Origin: Alistipes montrealensis
Lineage (GTDB): Bacteria > Bacteroidota > Bacteroidia > Bacteroidales > Rikenellaceae
Length of the DNA stretch: 64,000 nt
Assembly (NCBI RefSeq): GCF_018362775.1
Contig: NZ_JAGYXY010000002.1
Location: forward strand, 323,021 to 387,020
Reading direction: 5' to 3'
This document shows, piece after piece, positions 1-9,545 of the stretch. A program made the position numbers and the translations under genes. The notes under the pieces were generated by a model. The model did not search any database, was not told the DNA's origin, and saw only the letters and a list, made by a program, of their open reading frames with translations. Numbering within the stretch: the stretch's first letter is position 1; each line of letters starts with the position of its first letter.

Positions 1-2039
1 TAGGTCCAGTCGTCGTCGTTGTCCATGTTGCCCGTCTCGGACCATGCGACGTTGAAATAGCGGGGCGAACCGTATTTGCCGCTGTCGTAGCGGTCGTTCA
101 GCACGCTTACCTGCATCGACAGCACGTCGGTCGAGATACCTTCGGTCGAGAAATTGACGATCCACGCATGGCCGCGGTCGTTGGCCTTGTCCCACCAGTA
201 CCAGTCGACCCATGCGGGGCCTTCGGCACTGCCCTTGCGGGGAACCTTGCCTTTGCCTCCGCCCGAGGTGTCGCCCGAGGTGTTGTTGTTCACGTCGGCG
301 AAATCGCGCCACCAGTCGGTTCCGTCTTCGAGGATGATGCCCATGCCGTTGACATTGCCGATGTTAGACCCGAAAATGAACGTGGATTTGTTGCCTACCG
401 GCCCGAGGTAGCTGAAATCCTCGTTGGAAAGGATCTTGATCGCACCCGTCCCGTCCTTGTAGCTGTGCGTCAGGTAGCCGTTCGTGCCGTAGGTCGGATA
501 AACCTTGTTGTTGTCGTACTGCAGGAAACGGTACTCGGTCAGCAGCGCCGAGAAGCTGTCCTTGAAATCATCGGCCAGCCCGTCGAAGTCCGATTTCGAA
601 ACGTGGCGCAACTGGTAACGGCCGATATAACCGTAGGAATCGTCGTCGCCGCTCGGGTTGTCCTCCCACTCGAAACGCGGGAACAACTCGTGGACGACGA
701 TACCCGAGAGTTTGCCCGAGCCATAGGGCAGACGGCTGCCGTCGCGGCGGTAGAGGCACGTCGTGTTGGTGTAGAGGTAGATGTGCTCGCCCTCGATGTC
801 GCGCACGAGCGACGCGCATTTCTCCGTACGGTTGGCGCCCGTGGCATTGGCATAACCCTCGTTGATCGGGGTCAGCGGACCTTTGCGGATCGGCAGTTCG
901 CAGTCGGTGAGCGTCACGTAAGTGTAGATATCGTCGTCGGTCAACTGGCTGATACGCTTTTCCCTGTGCGGAATATCCGCCGCCGTGCTCAACTGCGAAC
1001 TGATGATCATGGCCGATTTCACGCCCTTGAGCGCAAAACGGTCCGGATCGGTATCGTGGACCAGGCGCACGCCCTTCAGCGAGAGCTGGATGCGGCTGTA
1101 ACGCATGAAAATGTTGTCGTCGGCAGTCTGCGTTTCGATCATAAAGCCCAGGCTGCCGTCGATGCTCTCGACATAGGCGGTCTTTTTGCAGACCTCGTAG
1201 TTGATCGTCGACTCGGTGGTCATGGGATTGGCCCCCATGTTGCCGCCCGCGGCGTCGCTGACGACCCATGCCGAAATGTAATAGTCGTTTTCGATGGTCA
1301 CGACCTGCCCGGGACCGCACAGCGAACGAATCTCTTCGAACGAACGCTCCGTGCCGAAATCGTCGTGGGCATTGGCCTGCACGACGTAGAGTTTGGCCGA
1401 AGTGACTTTGTCCCAGCCGTTCGTGAACGAGAGCGTTATCTCCGCCGAGCGCATATTCTCCCCGTCGGGGTTGGCCTGCGTGGCGAAGAGCAGCGCCCCC
1501 GACCGGCTGTCGACGCGTACGTCGGAAATCCAGTCGGCAGCGCCCTCGTCGGGATAAACGACCTTCGTCACGAGGCGTTCCGCGCCGATATTAGTGTCGA
1601 GCGGAGCCGAAACCGACTGCTCGCCGCTGCTGCCCTTGACCGAAATGTTGGGCGCGGGAAATACGAGCCGCTCCTCGATCAGCCCCTCCTGGCGGATGTA
1701 AACCGTATCGCGGCGGCGTCCGCTGTCGTCCTGCAACAGCAGGCGCGCCACGCGGGCGAACGAGTCGTTGGCTCCGTAGGCGACACTGAAAGCGCCGTCG
1801 CCCGGAATCCGGCCGGTATGAAATTCGACCCAGGGAGTCGCTTCGAGCAGCGAGACGTTGCAGCCGCGGTTGCTGTACACCTCGACTTCGACCGTGCCGC
1901 TCTGTGCCGGCACGATGTATTCGCCTTTCACGGCGCCGAGTTCGATGACCGGGACGGAGTCCGGATCGTCGGCGCAGGCCGCCGCACAACCAGCGAAGGC
2001 CGTCAGCAGCAACAATTTCCAGCTATTTTTCGTTTTCAT
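1..2039 (-). CDS. Surface lipoprotein with BACON-like and DUF5689-like domains (3' end outside window)
   Basis: The frame stays open for 679 codons from an ATG and reaches the window edge, so the C-terminus is missing or just complete (the last two bases are TA). The N-terminus is a lipoprotein signal with a cysteine at residue 18 or 22, followed by ADDPDS. An acidic stretch after the cysteine is the known surface-export signal in Bacteroidota. Residues about 34-230 look like two immunoglobulin-like BACON modules. From about residue 230 there is a DUF5689-like OB-fold segment (IRSLCGPG, then an Ile-Ser-x-Val-Val-Ser motif). The C-terminal part is aromatic-rich. It is the last visible gene of the SusCD operon, 24 bases after the preceding stop. 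A role in binding substrate at the cell surface is inference. Confidence 0.8.
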   Translation of the reverse strand, partial: MKTKNSWKLLLLTAFAGCAAACADDPDSVPVIELGAVKGEYIVPAQSGTVEVEVYSNRGCNVSLLEATPWVEFHTGRIPGDGAFSVAYGANDSFARVARLLLQDDSGRRRDTVYIRQEGLIEERLVFPAPNISVKGSSGEQSVSAPLDTNIGAERLVTKVVYPDEGAADWISDVRVDSRSGALLFATQANPDGENMRSAEITLSFTNGWDKVTSAKLYVVQANAHDDFGTERSFEEIRSLCGPGQVVTIENDYYISAWVVSDAAGGNMGANPMTTESTINYEVCKKTAYVESIDGSLGFMIETQTADDNIFMRYSRIQLSLKGVRLVHDTDPDRFALKGVKSAMIISSQLSTAADIPHREKRISQLTDDDIYTYVTLTDCELPIRKGPLTPINEGYANATGANRTEKCASLVRDIEGEHIYLYTNTTCLYRRDGSRLPYGSGKLSGIVVHELFPRFEWEDNPSGDDDSYGYIGRYQLRHVSKSDFDGLADDFKDSFSALLTEYRFLQYDNNKVYPTYGTNGYLTHSYKDGTGAIKILSNEDFSYLGPVGNKSTFIFGSNIGNVNGMGIILEDGTDWWRDFADVNNNTSGDTSGGGKGKVPRKGSAEGPAWVDWYWWDKANDRGHAWIVNFSTEGISTDVLSMQVSVLNDRYDSGKYGSPRYFNVAWSETGNMDNDDDWT

Positions 2040-2063
2040 TTTGTCTTGGTTTTAAACGGGTGG

Positions 2064-3620
2064 TTAATCCAGCAGGCGGACCTCGATGTCATCGACGAAA
2101 TAGTAACTCGTCGTGGCCGCCGTACCGGTTTTCTCGAAGAAGTTGAACGAGGTGTCCTTCGACACGCCGTCAGCAATCAGCCGCACTTCGGCCCAGCCGC
2201 CGGTTCCGATCGTGGAGTTGGGGATGTAGGCCGACGTAGCGGGCGTGAAGGCCATTTTCTCACCGTCGATGTAAACCTCCTGGTAGGTCCCCTTGTCGAT
2301 CCAGCTCTGGAACGAGTCGGTCATATTCGCCCCTTTGACGTAGCAGAGGCGGAAGGAGATCTGCACGCTGCCCGAAGCGTCGGCAGGAATGTTCGCCAAC
2401 TTCGGCGTGTGGATTTTGCCGCGGCCCAGCGTCGGCGACCCGACGCGCAGGCAGCCCTGGAACTCGGCGCATCGGTAGAGGTAAGTCCAGTCGTAGAGGT
2501 TGCGGTTGCGGATGTAGTCCGCCGTCACGTTGTTGACGGCCGCAGGGGGAGCTATGTTCCACGAATTGGTGTAATCCGCTGTTCCGGCGGCATTCTCCAT
2601 TATGTAGAAAGGAGCCTCCTCGAGGCCCGTCGCCGATCCCGCGGCGGTCGTTCCGGCCAGGCTGCCGCTGCTCTGCTGGGCTTCGGTCTGCGAGGGCGAA
2701 TACCCCTTCGTATTGCCGACGTAATTCCCGCCCCAGGCACAGGCGTCGAAATACTCCGCGAACACCAGGTCGGCATCGGGTGCATAAACGATCGCAGGGG
2801 TCTCGGTCACGACGTTCCGCTTGATCGTCCGCGGGGTCGGCGAATCGACGGTCATCGCCCGGTGGGAACGGTCGGTGATGCGGATTTTCAACCCCGAAGC
2901 GTACGCTCGGGCAGGCATCACCACATAGAAATCGGTTCCGCTTTCGCTCAGCGCGACGCCTTCGCCCGCACCGCCGCAATTCATCACCAGGTGGTAGGCG
3001 CGGGCCGAACTCGCCGTACCCGGCACGAGGATTTTATTCCCCTCGCTGTCGGTTTCGAGCGTGGAATAACCCGAAATCGGAGCGCCCGACCTGTCCTCGA
3101 CGAGAATGGTGTTGATCGTCGCCGAGCCTTTGAGCGTCAGTTTCAGCACGCCGCACATGTTGCGCAGCGTGACGTTCACGTAACCTTTGTCTTCGTCGAT
3201 ACCCGTCGCTTCGCCGTACATCGGCATCGCATTGCGCCCGAAAGTGTCGGGACCGGCGTAGAACTGCGCCAGCGGCAACTTGAAGTTGGCGGCCTCCTTC
3301 GACTGCTGGAGGAAATTGCAGGCCGACGGGAACACCACTTCGTAACGCGGAGCCTCGGGAACTTCGGGCACGGCGGCCGAGCCGTCATCGAGCAGGAAAA
3401 CCTCGTAGGCCACACCGTTGATATCGACCATATCTCCCGGCTGGAACTTCACGCGCAGGGTTTCGTCCAGCATGGCGCGCGTGTCCGCCCCTGCATCGAG
3501 GCGCAGCGAAACGCGTTTCACCGGAGCTGGCCCGGGCAGGCCGGCGGTCTCGACGGGAGTTTCGGAACACCCCGCCAGCAGCAGGCCGCAAGCTATCAAT
3601 AGATTCTGTATCTTTTTCAT
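2064..3620 (-). CDS. Fimbrillin-like / jelly-roll surface lipoprotein of the SusCD operon
   Basis: The protein has 518 residues. The N-terminus MKKIQNLLIACGLLLAGC is a classical lipoprotein signal with the lipidated cysteine at residue 18. The next region (about 40-270) has repeated beta-strand patterns of the kind found in fimbrillin-like (Mfa/FimA-fold) lipoproteins. The C-terminal 200 residues begin near LVFAEYFD and end in YYFVDDIEV, a pattern typical of carbohydrate-binding-like jelly-roll domains appended to Bacteroidota surface proteins. No catalytic motif is visible. It is co-directional with the upstream BACON gene (20-base gap). It is probably an accessory binding protein of the SusC/SusD complex. 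The domain names are recognised by pattern only and need a profile search. Confidence 0.75.
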   Translation of the reverse strand: MKKIQNLLIACGLLLAGCSETPVETAGLPGPAPVKRVSLRLDAGADTRAMLDETLRVKFQPGDMVDINGVAYEVFLLDDGSAAVPEVPEAPRYEVVFPSACNFLQQSKEAANFKLPLAQFYAGPDTFGRNAMPMYGEATGIDEDKGYVNVTLRNMCGVLKLTLKGSATINTILVEDRSGAPISGYSTLETDSEGNKILVPGTASSARAYHLVMNCGGAGEGVALSESGTDFYVVMPARAYASGLKIRITDRSHRAMTVDSPTPRTIKRNVVTETPAIVYAPDADLVFAEYFDACAWGGNYVGNTKGYSPSQTEAQQSSGSLAGTTAAGSATGLEEAPFYIMENAAGTADYTNSWNIAPPAAVNNVTADYIRNRNLYDWTYLYRCAEFQGCLRVGSPTLGRGKIHTPKLANIPADASGSVQISFRLCYVKGANMTDSFQSWIDKGTYQEVYIDGEKMAFTPATSAYIPNSTIGTGGWAEVRLIADGVSKDTSFNFFEKTGTAATTSYYFVDDIEVRLLD

Positions 3621-3640
3621 TTTTGCCTCTGTTTAGTCGG

Positions 3641-4666
3641 TTACCATTCGTTGTCGTCTTTTTCGTCTTCCATCTGGTCGCCTTCCAACCCGCCGATGTC
3701 GCACTTCTCCTGCGTCAGGGTTACGTAGTCGGTCGTGATCGTCCGTCCGCGCCCATCGTCGTAACGCAGGGCGATACGCGCCGAACGCGGTGCGGCGGGA
3801 TTGGCCGGGACCTTCACGCTCAGCAGGCCAGCCTCGCGGTCGATCTTATAATCCGTCAACCAGCCTTCGGCGCCGGTCAGGTAGTCGCACACCAACGTCA
3901 GGCCGCCGTAAATCGCCGGAATGTTGCACTCGAAGGCCTGTTTGAACGTCTCGCCGTAGGCAGCCGCGGCATGGGTCTCTTCGGCAGGCGTCATCGTCAG
4001 TTTCAACGCTTCGGCGCTCTGCGTGACAGTGGCGCGGGTCTCGTAGCGGGCGCCGTTGCCGTCCGTAACCCAGAGGGTCACCGTGGCGAAACGCATCGCC
4101 CCGGTCGTGTTGTCCGTCACCGTGAAACGCAGCGACTCATCGTCGAGCGCAACATCGGTAATCCACCCTTCGCCGCTGTCCTCGCCATAGGAGACTTCGT
4201 GCTGCACGCGCTCCAGGTCGGGACCGAGGTTGCTCGAAAGGGTCATCTCCACGGGACATCCTTCGCCCAACAGCGCAACGCTTCCGGGCGTAACGGTCAG
4301 CGTCGGGTCCGTAATTCCCGCGGCCTGGAACATCACCACTTCGCAGAGGCGGTCCCCGGAACCGATGCGGATGGTCGCCTTGCGCGACAAACCGCCGTTG
4401 GCGTCGTATTCGAATACGAAATCGCCGTTTTCGCGCCCCGACGCCCGGTCGATGCGCGCCCATGCGCCGCCGGATTCCGAATCCAGGGAGAGCGACCACT
4501 CGCCGGTCGAATAGACCATCACGCGGGTCACGCCTTCCTTGGCCGGCAGTTCGACCAGGTTGTTATCCACGGCCAGCCGGATCGTCGGTTCGAACGGCTC
4601 GTTGCACCCGTACAGCGCCCCGCAGAGCGCCGCGAGCAATGCAATGCCTTTATAGCTGAATCTCAT
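3641..4666 (-). CDS. Triple BACON-domain lipoprotein
   Basis: The 341-residue protein starts with a signal ending in LYGC (cysteine 21) followed by NEPFEP. Three consecutive modules of about 95 residues follow. Each has the BACON hallmark of a strand with W-(x)-D or W-(x)-R near its middle and a final V-x-Q strand: residues about 30-116 end in VVMFQAAG, 119-220 end in TVTQSAEA, and the third ends in VTLTQEKC. The C-terminus is acidic and unstructured (EGDQMEDEKDDNEW). BACON modules are known non-catalytic adhesion or spacer domains in Bacteroidota surface proteins. It lies 17 bases after the susD-like stop, so it is translated from the same transcript. It probably acts as a surface glycan-, glycoprotein- or mucin-binding partner. 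Confidence 0.82.
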   Translation of the reverse strand: MRFSYKGIALLAALCGALYGCNEPFEPTIRLAVDNNLVELPAKEGVTRVMVYSTGEWSLSLDSESGGAWARIDRASGRENGDFVFEYDANGGLSRKATIRIGSGDRLCEVVMFQAAGITDPTLTVTPGSVALLGEGCPVEMTLSSNLGPDLERVQHEVSYGEDSGEGWITDVALDDESLRFTVTDNTTGAMRFATVTLWVTDGNGARYETRATVTQSAEALKLTMTPAEETHAAAAYGETFKQAFECNIPAIYGGLTLVCDYLTGAEGWLTDYKIDREAGLLSVKVPANPAAPRSARIALRYDDGRGRTITTDYVTLTQEKCDIGGLEGDQMEDEKDDNEW

Positions 4667-4683
4667 AATGTTCCGTTTTTAGG

Positions 4684-6183
4684 TTAAAGTCCGTATTTTT
4701 CATACTCCTTGTTGTCGAGCGCATAGCCCGAGTAGACCACCTGCGTGTCGGGAATCGGGTAGTATTCGTGGCAGGGCAGGATGGCGTTGCGAACGGTCTC
4801 GTAATCGGCCGATTCGAGGGTCTTCGTATACCAGATACCCCACCGCACCAAGTCGAATTTGCGCTGAAACTCGCCGATCAGTTCGCGGGCGCGCTCGTTC
4901 TGTATCTCTTCGAGCGTACGCTCCCAACTCTTGAAGACCGTGAATTCGGCGATACCCGCACGGTTTTTCACCTGGTTGAGATAGAATTTCGTCTGCTCCA
5001 GATTCTCCTTCATACACCAGCACTCGGCTGCCATCAGCACGGCGTCGGCATAGCGGAAAACCTTGTAGTTGTTCGAGTCGTAGCTGTCGCGCATGCCGGG
5101 ACACCAGAATTTCGGGCCGAGCCACGGGCGCGTCCCGACGCTCTTGAACTCCTGTCCGCCGTACTCCCACGCAAGGTTCATCTCCACACGGCGGTCGCCG
5201 CCCGTACGGGTCTGCAATCCGGCGCTGAAAACCAGGTTGGGCCGCATGCCGGGCCACACGTTGGCGTCGTCGCCCAGCTCCTCGATCTTCACACCGTCGA
5301 AAACGTCGCTTCCCGACTCCGCGGTGGTCTGGTTGGGCATGCAGATGCAGGCGTAGTTCGAAGTATAGATCAGGCCTCCCGAAGTGTAGGAATGCTGGAT
5401 TTCGAGGATCGACTCGGGAGTGTTCTTCATGCGGAACGGAACGTCCGAGAGCGGGTACTGGTCGAGCGTGCCGTAAATCTTCTCCAGTTCTGCGAGCGCT
5501 TCGAGCGCCGTGTCCCACTGCTTGTTCCACATCGCCATCTTGGCGGCGAGCATCCACCCCACGGCCGCACCCATGCGGTTGTCGGCAACCTCCGACGAAC
5601 GCACCTGGTCGAGGCTCGGGACGTTATCCATCAACTCTTCGATCAGGTAATTGCGGGTCTCGACGGCCGACATGCGCGGCAGCCGGGCTGCCTGGTTGAG
5701 CAGCTCCTCGGTATTCACGTCGATCGTGTAGAAGGGCACGTCGCCGAAGACCGACGTGAGCAGGTAATAATACATCGCCCGAAGGATCATGCCCTCGGCC
5801 AGCAGCTTTTGGCGATCATCCTCGCTCACGGTGGCATTCTTGATGCCCTCGATGGCAGCGTTGCAGTACATCACGGCCTTGTAGCCCTGCGTCCACACCG
5901 TAGCTCCGTAACCGGGCAGCGCAGGCGAGATTTCGAGACGCGAATCGTAGACCGTCGGCGAGTTGTGGAACAGCAGGTCGGTGACCCCCTCGGTCATCAC
6001 GCCGAAGTTGAAGTTATAGATCGTCTTGAGCGGAATGTAGCAACTGTTCAGACCGGCGATACACTCCGACTTGTTGCGGTAGAAGTTGCTCCGGTTGACG
6101 AAGAACTCGGGCGTTTCCTGAAGCGAGCAGGCTCCCGTGAGCGCCGCCACCGCCGTCAGCAAAACCAGTTTTATCGATTTCAT
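4684..6183 (-). CDS. SusD/RagB-family nutrient-binding outer-membrane lipoprotein
   Basis: SusD-like lipoproteins sit on the cell surface as the lid of the SusC transporter and capture substrate. The chosen start gives MKSIKLVLLTAVAALTGAC, a lipoprotein signal with cysteine 19; an upstream in-frame ATG would run into the susC stop region and spoil this signal. The body has the family pattern: the helical SusD-like N-terminal region (residues 20-200), RGMILRAMYYYLLTSVFGDVP-type TPR helices near 125-150, and the RagB C-terminal segment with RARELIGEFQRKFDLVRWG near 430-450. The length of 499 residues is normal. It begins 19 bases after the susC stop. The substrate cannot be read from sequence; the neighbours suggest a phosphorylated compound. 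Confidence 0.95.
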   Translation of the reverse strand: MKSIKLVLLTAVAALTGACSLQETPEFFVNRSNFYRNKSECIAGLNSCYIPLKTIYNFNFGVMTEGVTDLLFHNSPTVYDSRLEISPALPGYGATVWTQGYKAVMYCNAAIEGIKNATVSEDDRQKLLAEGMILRAMYYYLLTSVFGDVPFYTIDVNTEELLNQAARLPRMSAVETRNYLIEELMDNVPSLDQVRSSEVADNRMGAAVGWMLAAKMAMWNKQWDTALEALAELEKIYGTLDQYPLSDVPFRMKNTPESILEIQHSYTSGGLIYTSNYACICMPNQTTAESGSDVFDGVKIEELGDDANVWPGMRPNLVFSAGLQTRTGGDRRVEMNLAWEYGGQEFKSVGTRPWLGPKFWCPGMRDSYDSNNYKVFRYADAVLMAAECWCMKENLEQTKFYLNQVKNRAGIAEFTVFKSWERTLEEIQNERARELIGEFQRKFDLVRWGIWYTKTLESADYETVRNAILPCHEYYPIPDTQVVYSGYALDNKEYEKYGL

Positions 6184-6202
6184 AATCGTAGTCGTTTTTT
6201 GA

Positions 6203-9200
6203 TTAGTAGCGGATTTGAACACTGAAAATCACCGTGCGCGCCCGCGGATAGGCGCCCATATCGACGCGGCGCAGCGTCGAGCTTTCGCTCGAAGTCGAAA
6301 CGTCGGGGTCGAAACCGTTGTACTTCGACCACAGGTAGAGGTTTTCGCCGCTGACGCTCAGCGTGATGTCGCGCAGCCACTTCACCCGCTTGCGCAGGTC
6401 GAACGTATAGGCCACCGAGACGTTTTTCAGGCGCAGGTACGATGCATCGTGCACCTGCAGGTCGCTCGGGACATGCACCTGCACGCCGCCCGCGCGGGGC
6501 AGGTCGGAGTCGGGGTTGCGCACCGGATGCCACGAGTTGGCCATATAGCGGTACTGGTTCGTGGAGTAGGTTCCCGCCATGTAGAGCTCCGAGTAGTTGT
6601 AGATTTTGCCGCCGAGCGAATAGGCGAAGTAGACGCCGACCTTCAACTGCCCGATGTTGAACGTGTTCTGCAGACCTCCGTAGATCGTGGGGTCGGCGTT
6701 GCCCAGGTAGACCAGGTCCTTCTGGTCCAGCGAGCCGTCGTTGTTGGTGTCGACGTAGCGCGGCAGGCCGGGGTTGATCGCGGTCGTGGCCGAAACATAG
6801 GTGTGGGTCACCTTGTTGCGTTCGATCTCCTCCTGGTTGTGCCACACGCCGCCGTACTTGAAGCCCCACAGGGCGTTGAGCGGGCGGCCCTTGACATAGC
6901 CGTACATCATGTACTGGCTGTTGCCGGGGCTGTTCATGGCGCTGACGAAATCCTCCGTACCGATGTCCTCGACCATCTGCTTGTTGTGCGAGAGCGTGAG
7001 CGACGTCGACCACGAGAATTTGGGCTTAACGATGTTGCGCGTCTCGAGGGTCAGCTCGAGGCCCTTGTTCGACGTGCGTCCGATGTTCTCGAAGTGGCTC
7101 GTATAGCCCGACTGCGCGGCTTTCTGGACCGACAGCAGCAGGTCGCGGGTCTTCGAAATGTAGCCTTCGAAGGTGATGTTCAGGCGCTTCTTGAACAGCG
7201 AAGCGTCGATGGCGGCGTTGTAGAGGTCGGTGGTCTCCCACGTCAGGTTGTCGCTCGCCACGCGCACCGGGTAGTACGCCGTCGACTGCGAGCCGCCCAG
7301 CAGGTAGCCGCCCGAGGTCGAGGTGTAGGCCTCGATCGAACGGTAGGGCTTGATGGCGTCGTTGCCGGTGCGTCCGGCGCTCAGGCGCAGTGACAGCTCC
7401 TCGACCCAGCGCACGCGGCGCATGAAAAACTCGTTGGAGATGTTCCACTTGACGGCTGCCGACGGGAAGAAGCCCCACTTGTGGTTGGCGGCGAAGTTCG
7501 ACGATCCGTCGTAACGGCCGGTCAGCGTCAGGTAGTAGCGTTTCTTGTAGTTGTAGTTCACGCGGGCCAGCACCGACATCTTCGTAACATAGTTGGTATA
7601 GGAGGTGCACGTGTAGTTCTCCTTGTCGTAGATGCCGTTCATGTTGTTCCACTTGTTGTCGTCGACGATCAGCCCCTTGGCGGTGAGTTCCATGCCGTTG
7701 AGGCGCGATTTCGAGCCCGTGAAGCCGCCCATCACGTCGAACTGGTGGCCCGTTTTCGAGGTGTAGGCGTAGGTCGCGGTGTTCTCGGTCGAGAGCGTGC
7801 GCGTGTCGTACTCGGCGCGGTAGCCCTCGCCGCCCTCGCCCTCGTTCTTAACGGGCAGCGTGCTCGGGTAGAAGCGGTAGTCGTGCCGCTGGTAGAGGTA
7901 GTAGGTGAACTTGCTGCTGATCTTCAGCCCCTCGACGGGTTTGATGTCCACATAGAGGGTGTTGGTCGAGGCGAATCGCTCGAGCGTGTTCTCGTTCAGG
8001 TCGATCGTGAAACGCGGGTTGTTGATCGTCTGGCCCGAACCGTAGAAGGGGTTGTAGGTATCCTCGGGACCCAGGATGGGCGCCAGGTAAGTCGCGGCGT
8101 TCCACACCGACGAGCCGCCGATGTTGGCCTTGTTGTTGGCCTCGTCGCGGTAGGAGATCGACGAGTTGACGCCCGCCGTGAACCACTTGGCGAATTCGTG
8201 CGAGACGTTGACGCGGGCCGTCGTGCGCTGGAAACCGCTGTCGTCGACGATACCCTGGATGTCGCTGTAACCCAGCGACACGAAGTAGCTGCTCGTCTTC
8301 GAGCGGCCCGACACCGAGAGGTTGTAGTTCTGGTAGGGAGCCGTACGGGTGATCTCGTCGATCCAGTTGGTTCCCCGGCCCAGCGAATAGGGGTCGTTGT
8401 AGGTGTAGTCCTGGACCGGACGGTTGCCCATCTGCCAGTTGAAATAGGTCACGTCGTTGCGGTAGAGGGCGAACTCCGTGGCGTTCATCACGTCGAGGTT
8501 GCGCGGAAGCTGCGAAAAGCCCATATCGGCCTTGAGCGTGATCCACGGTTTGCTCACCGTGGGATTGCCCTTCTTCGTAGTAACGATGATTACGCCGTTC
8601 GACCCGCGTGCGCCGTAGATGGCCGTCGACGAAGCGTCCTTCAGCACCGAGATCGACTCGATGTCGGCCGAATTGATGTCGCTCAGGTCGTGCACGGCGT
8701 CGATGATGCCGTCGACCACGATCAGCGGCTCGTTCGACGCGGTGATCGAGCGCGTACCGCGGATGCGGATCGAGGTCGAGGCGGTCGGGTCGCCCGACGT
8801 AGACATGATGTCGGCGCCGGCCACACGGCCCTGCAACGCCTGGTCCACCGAGACCACCGGAATGTCCTTGATGTCGCCCATCTTGACGTTGGTCACCGAA
8901 CCCGTGAGGTCGGTTTTCTTCACCTCGCTGTAACCGATCACGACCACTTCGTCGATGTCCTTGTTGTCAGCCACCAGCCCGACATCAATCTGCGAACGGT
9001 TGCCGACGCGGATTTTCTGGGGAACGTAGCCCAGGTAGGAGAAGTCGAGCACCGACTCGGCGGACTGTGTCCTAAGGGTGTAGGCTCCCTTTGCGTCGGT
9101 CGTGGTTCCGCGCGTCGAACCCGAGAGCACGACCGTCACGCCGGCCAGCGGGCCGCCGGTGTCGCTGTCGGTCACGACGCCTTTCACCACGCCCGGTTCC

Positions 9201-9520
9201 CGGGTTTGGGACGCGGGTTTCAATGCCACGTCGACCTGCGTCCGGCCTTCGGTGGGGACCTTCCGGGCGACGTATCCCTCCAGGGAGAATTCGAGTACGG
9301 CCTCGGCGGAGGACACCCGGATGGTGTAAGCGCCCTTTGCGTCGGTCGTGGTTGCCGTAGCCGCGCCGGAGAGTTTTACACTCACGCCGGCAAGCGGCCT
9401 GCCGCTGTCGCTGTCGGTCACGACGCCCTTCACTCCGGCGGCCGTCTGGGCCGTCAGCGAAGAGAGGGTGACCGATACCAGCACAAGCAGCGCTCCGATC
9501 ATTTTGTAGAATTTTCTCAT
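6203..9520 (-). CDS. SusC/RagA-family TonB-dependent transporter with duplicated N-terminal domain
   Basis: This 1105-residue outer-membrane barrel imports substrate delivered by the adjacent SusD partner, energised by TonB-ExbB-ExbD. After a signal peptide (residues 1-24) come two carboxypeptidase-regulatory-like beta domains (about 30-100 and 112-182) instead of the usual one. Next is the conserved DEVVVIGYSEVKK segment (about 190-202) at the start of the plug domain. The plug contains the family motifs IRIRGTRSI, PLIVVDG and SISVLKDASSTAIYGARGSNGVIIVTTKKG (quoted in parts; residues about 252-320). The rest is the 22-strand barrel, ending in an aromatic-rich strand ARTVIFSVQIRY. It is translated just upstream of susD and follows the phosphoesterase genes, so it is the core of the uptake locus. 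Confidence 0.96.
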   Translation of the reverse strand: MRKFYKMIGALLVLVSVTLSSLTAQTAAGVKGVVTDSDSGRPLAGVSVKLSGAATATTTDAKGAYTIRVSSAEAVLEFSLEGYVARKVPTEGRTQVDVALKPASQTREPGVVKGVVTDSDTGGPLAGVTVVLSGSTRGTTTDAKGAYTLRTQSAESVLDFSYLGYVPQKIRVGNRSQIDVGLVADNKDIDEVVVIGYSEVKKTDLTGSVTNVKMGDIKDIPVVSVDQALQGRVAGADIMSTSGDPTASTSIRIRGTRSITASNEPLIVVDGIIDAVHDLSDINSADIESISVLKDASSTAIYGARGSNGVIIVTTKKGNPTVSKPWITLKADMGFSQLPRNLDVMNATEFALYRNDVTYFNWQMGNRPVQDYTYNDPYSLGRGTNWIDEITRTAPYQNYNLSVSGRSKTSSYFVSLGYSDIQGIVDDSGFQRTTARVNVSHEFAKWFTAGVNSSISYRDEANNKANIGGSSVWNAATYLAPILGPEDTYNPFYGSGQTINNPRFTIDLNENTLERFASTNTLYVDIKPVEGLKISSKFTYYLYQRHDYRFYPSTLPVKNEGEGGEGYRAEYDTRTLSTENTATYAYTSKTGHQFDVMGGFTGSKSRLNGMELTAKGLIVDDNKWNNMNGIYDKENYTCTSYTNYVTKMSVLARVNYNYKKRYYLTLTGRYDGSSNFAANHKWGFFPSAAVKWNISNEFFMRRVRWVEELSLRLSAGRTGNDAIKPYRSIEAYTSTSGGYLLGGSQSTAYYPVRVASDNLTWETTDLYNAAIDASLFKKRLNITFEGYISKTRDLLLSVQKAAQSGYTSHFENIGRTSNKGLELTLETRNIVKPKFSWSTSLTLSHNKQMVEDIGTEDFVSAMNSPGNSQYMMYGYVKGRPLNALWGFKYGGVWHNQEEIERNKVTHTYVSATTAINPGLPRYVDTNNDGSLDQKDLVYLGNADPTIYGGLQNTFNIGQLKVGVYFAYSLGGKIYNYSELYMAGTYSTNQYRYMANSWHPVRNPDSDLPRAGGVQVHVPSDLQVHDASYLRLKNVSVAYTFDLRKRVKWLRDITLSVSGENLYLWSKYNGFDPDVSTSSESSTLRRVDMGAYPRARTVIFSVQIRY
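8975..9433 (-). repeat. Intragenic tandem duplication of the regulatory-like domain in the SusC homologue
   Basis: Residues 30-100 and 112-182 of the SusC-like protein align without gaps at an offset of 82 codons (246 bases). By my manual alignment 46 of 71 residues are identical, including the blocks VKGVVTDSD, TTTDAKGAYT and the terminal DV-L. The DNA copies (9221-9433 and 8975-9187) are also visibly similar, for example around the TDAKGAYT codons. This is most simply read as duplication of the pre-plug domain. Confidence 0.85.
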
Positions 9521-9545
9521 ATTAGGTAGTATTAGGGGACTTCGG

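Noticed and set aside
168..3602. Plus-strand open frame of more than 1100 codons opposite the lipoprotein genes
   Set aside because: It runs antisense to two well-supported lipoprotein genes, has no domain pattern, is rich in Arg, Val and Gly as typical antisense frames of GC-rich DNA are, and spans a gene boundary.
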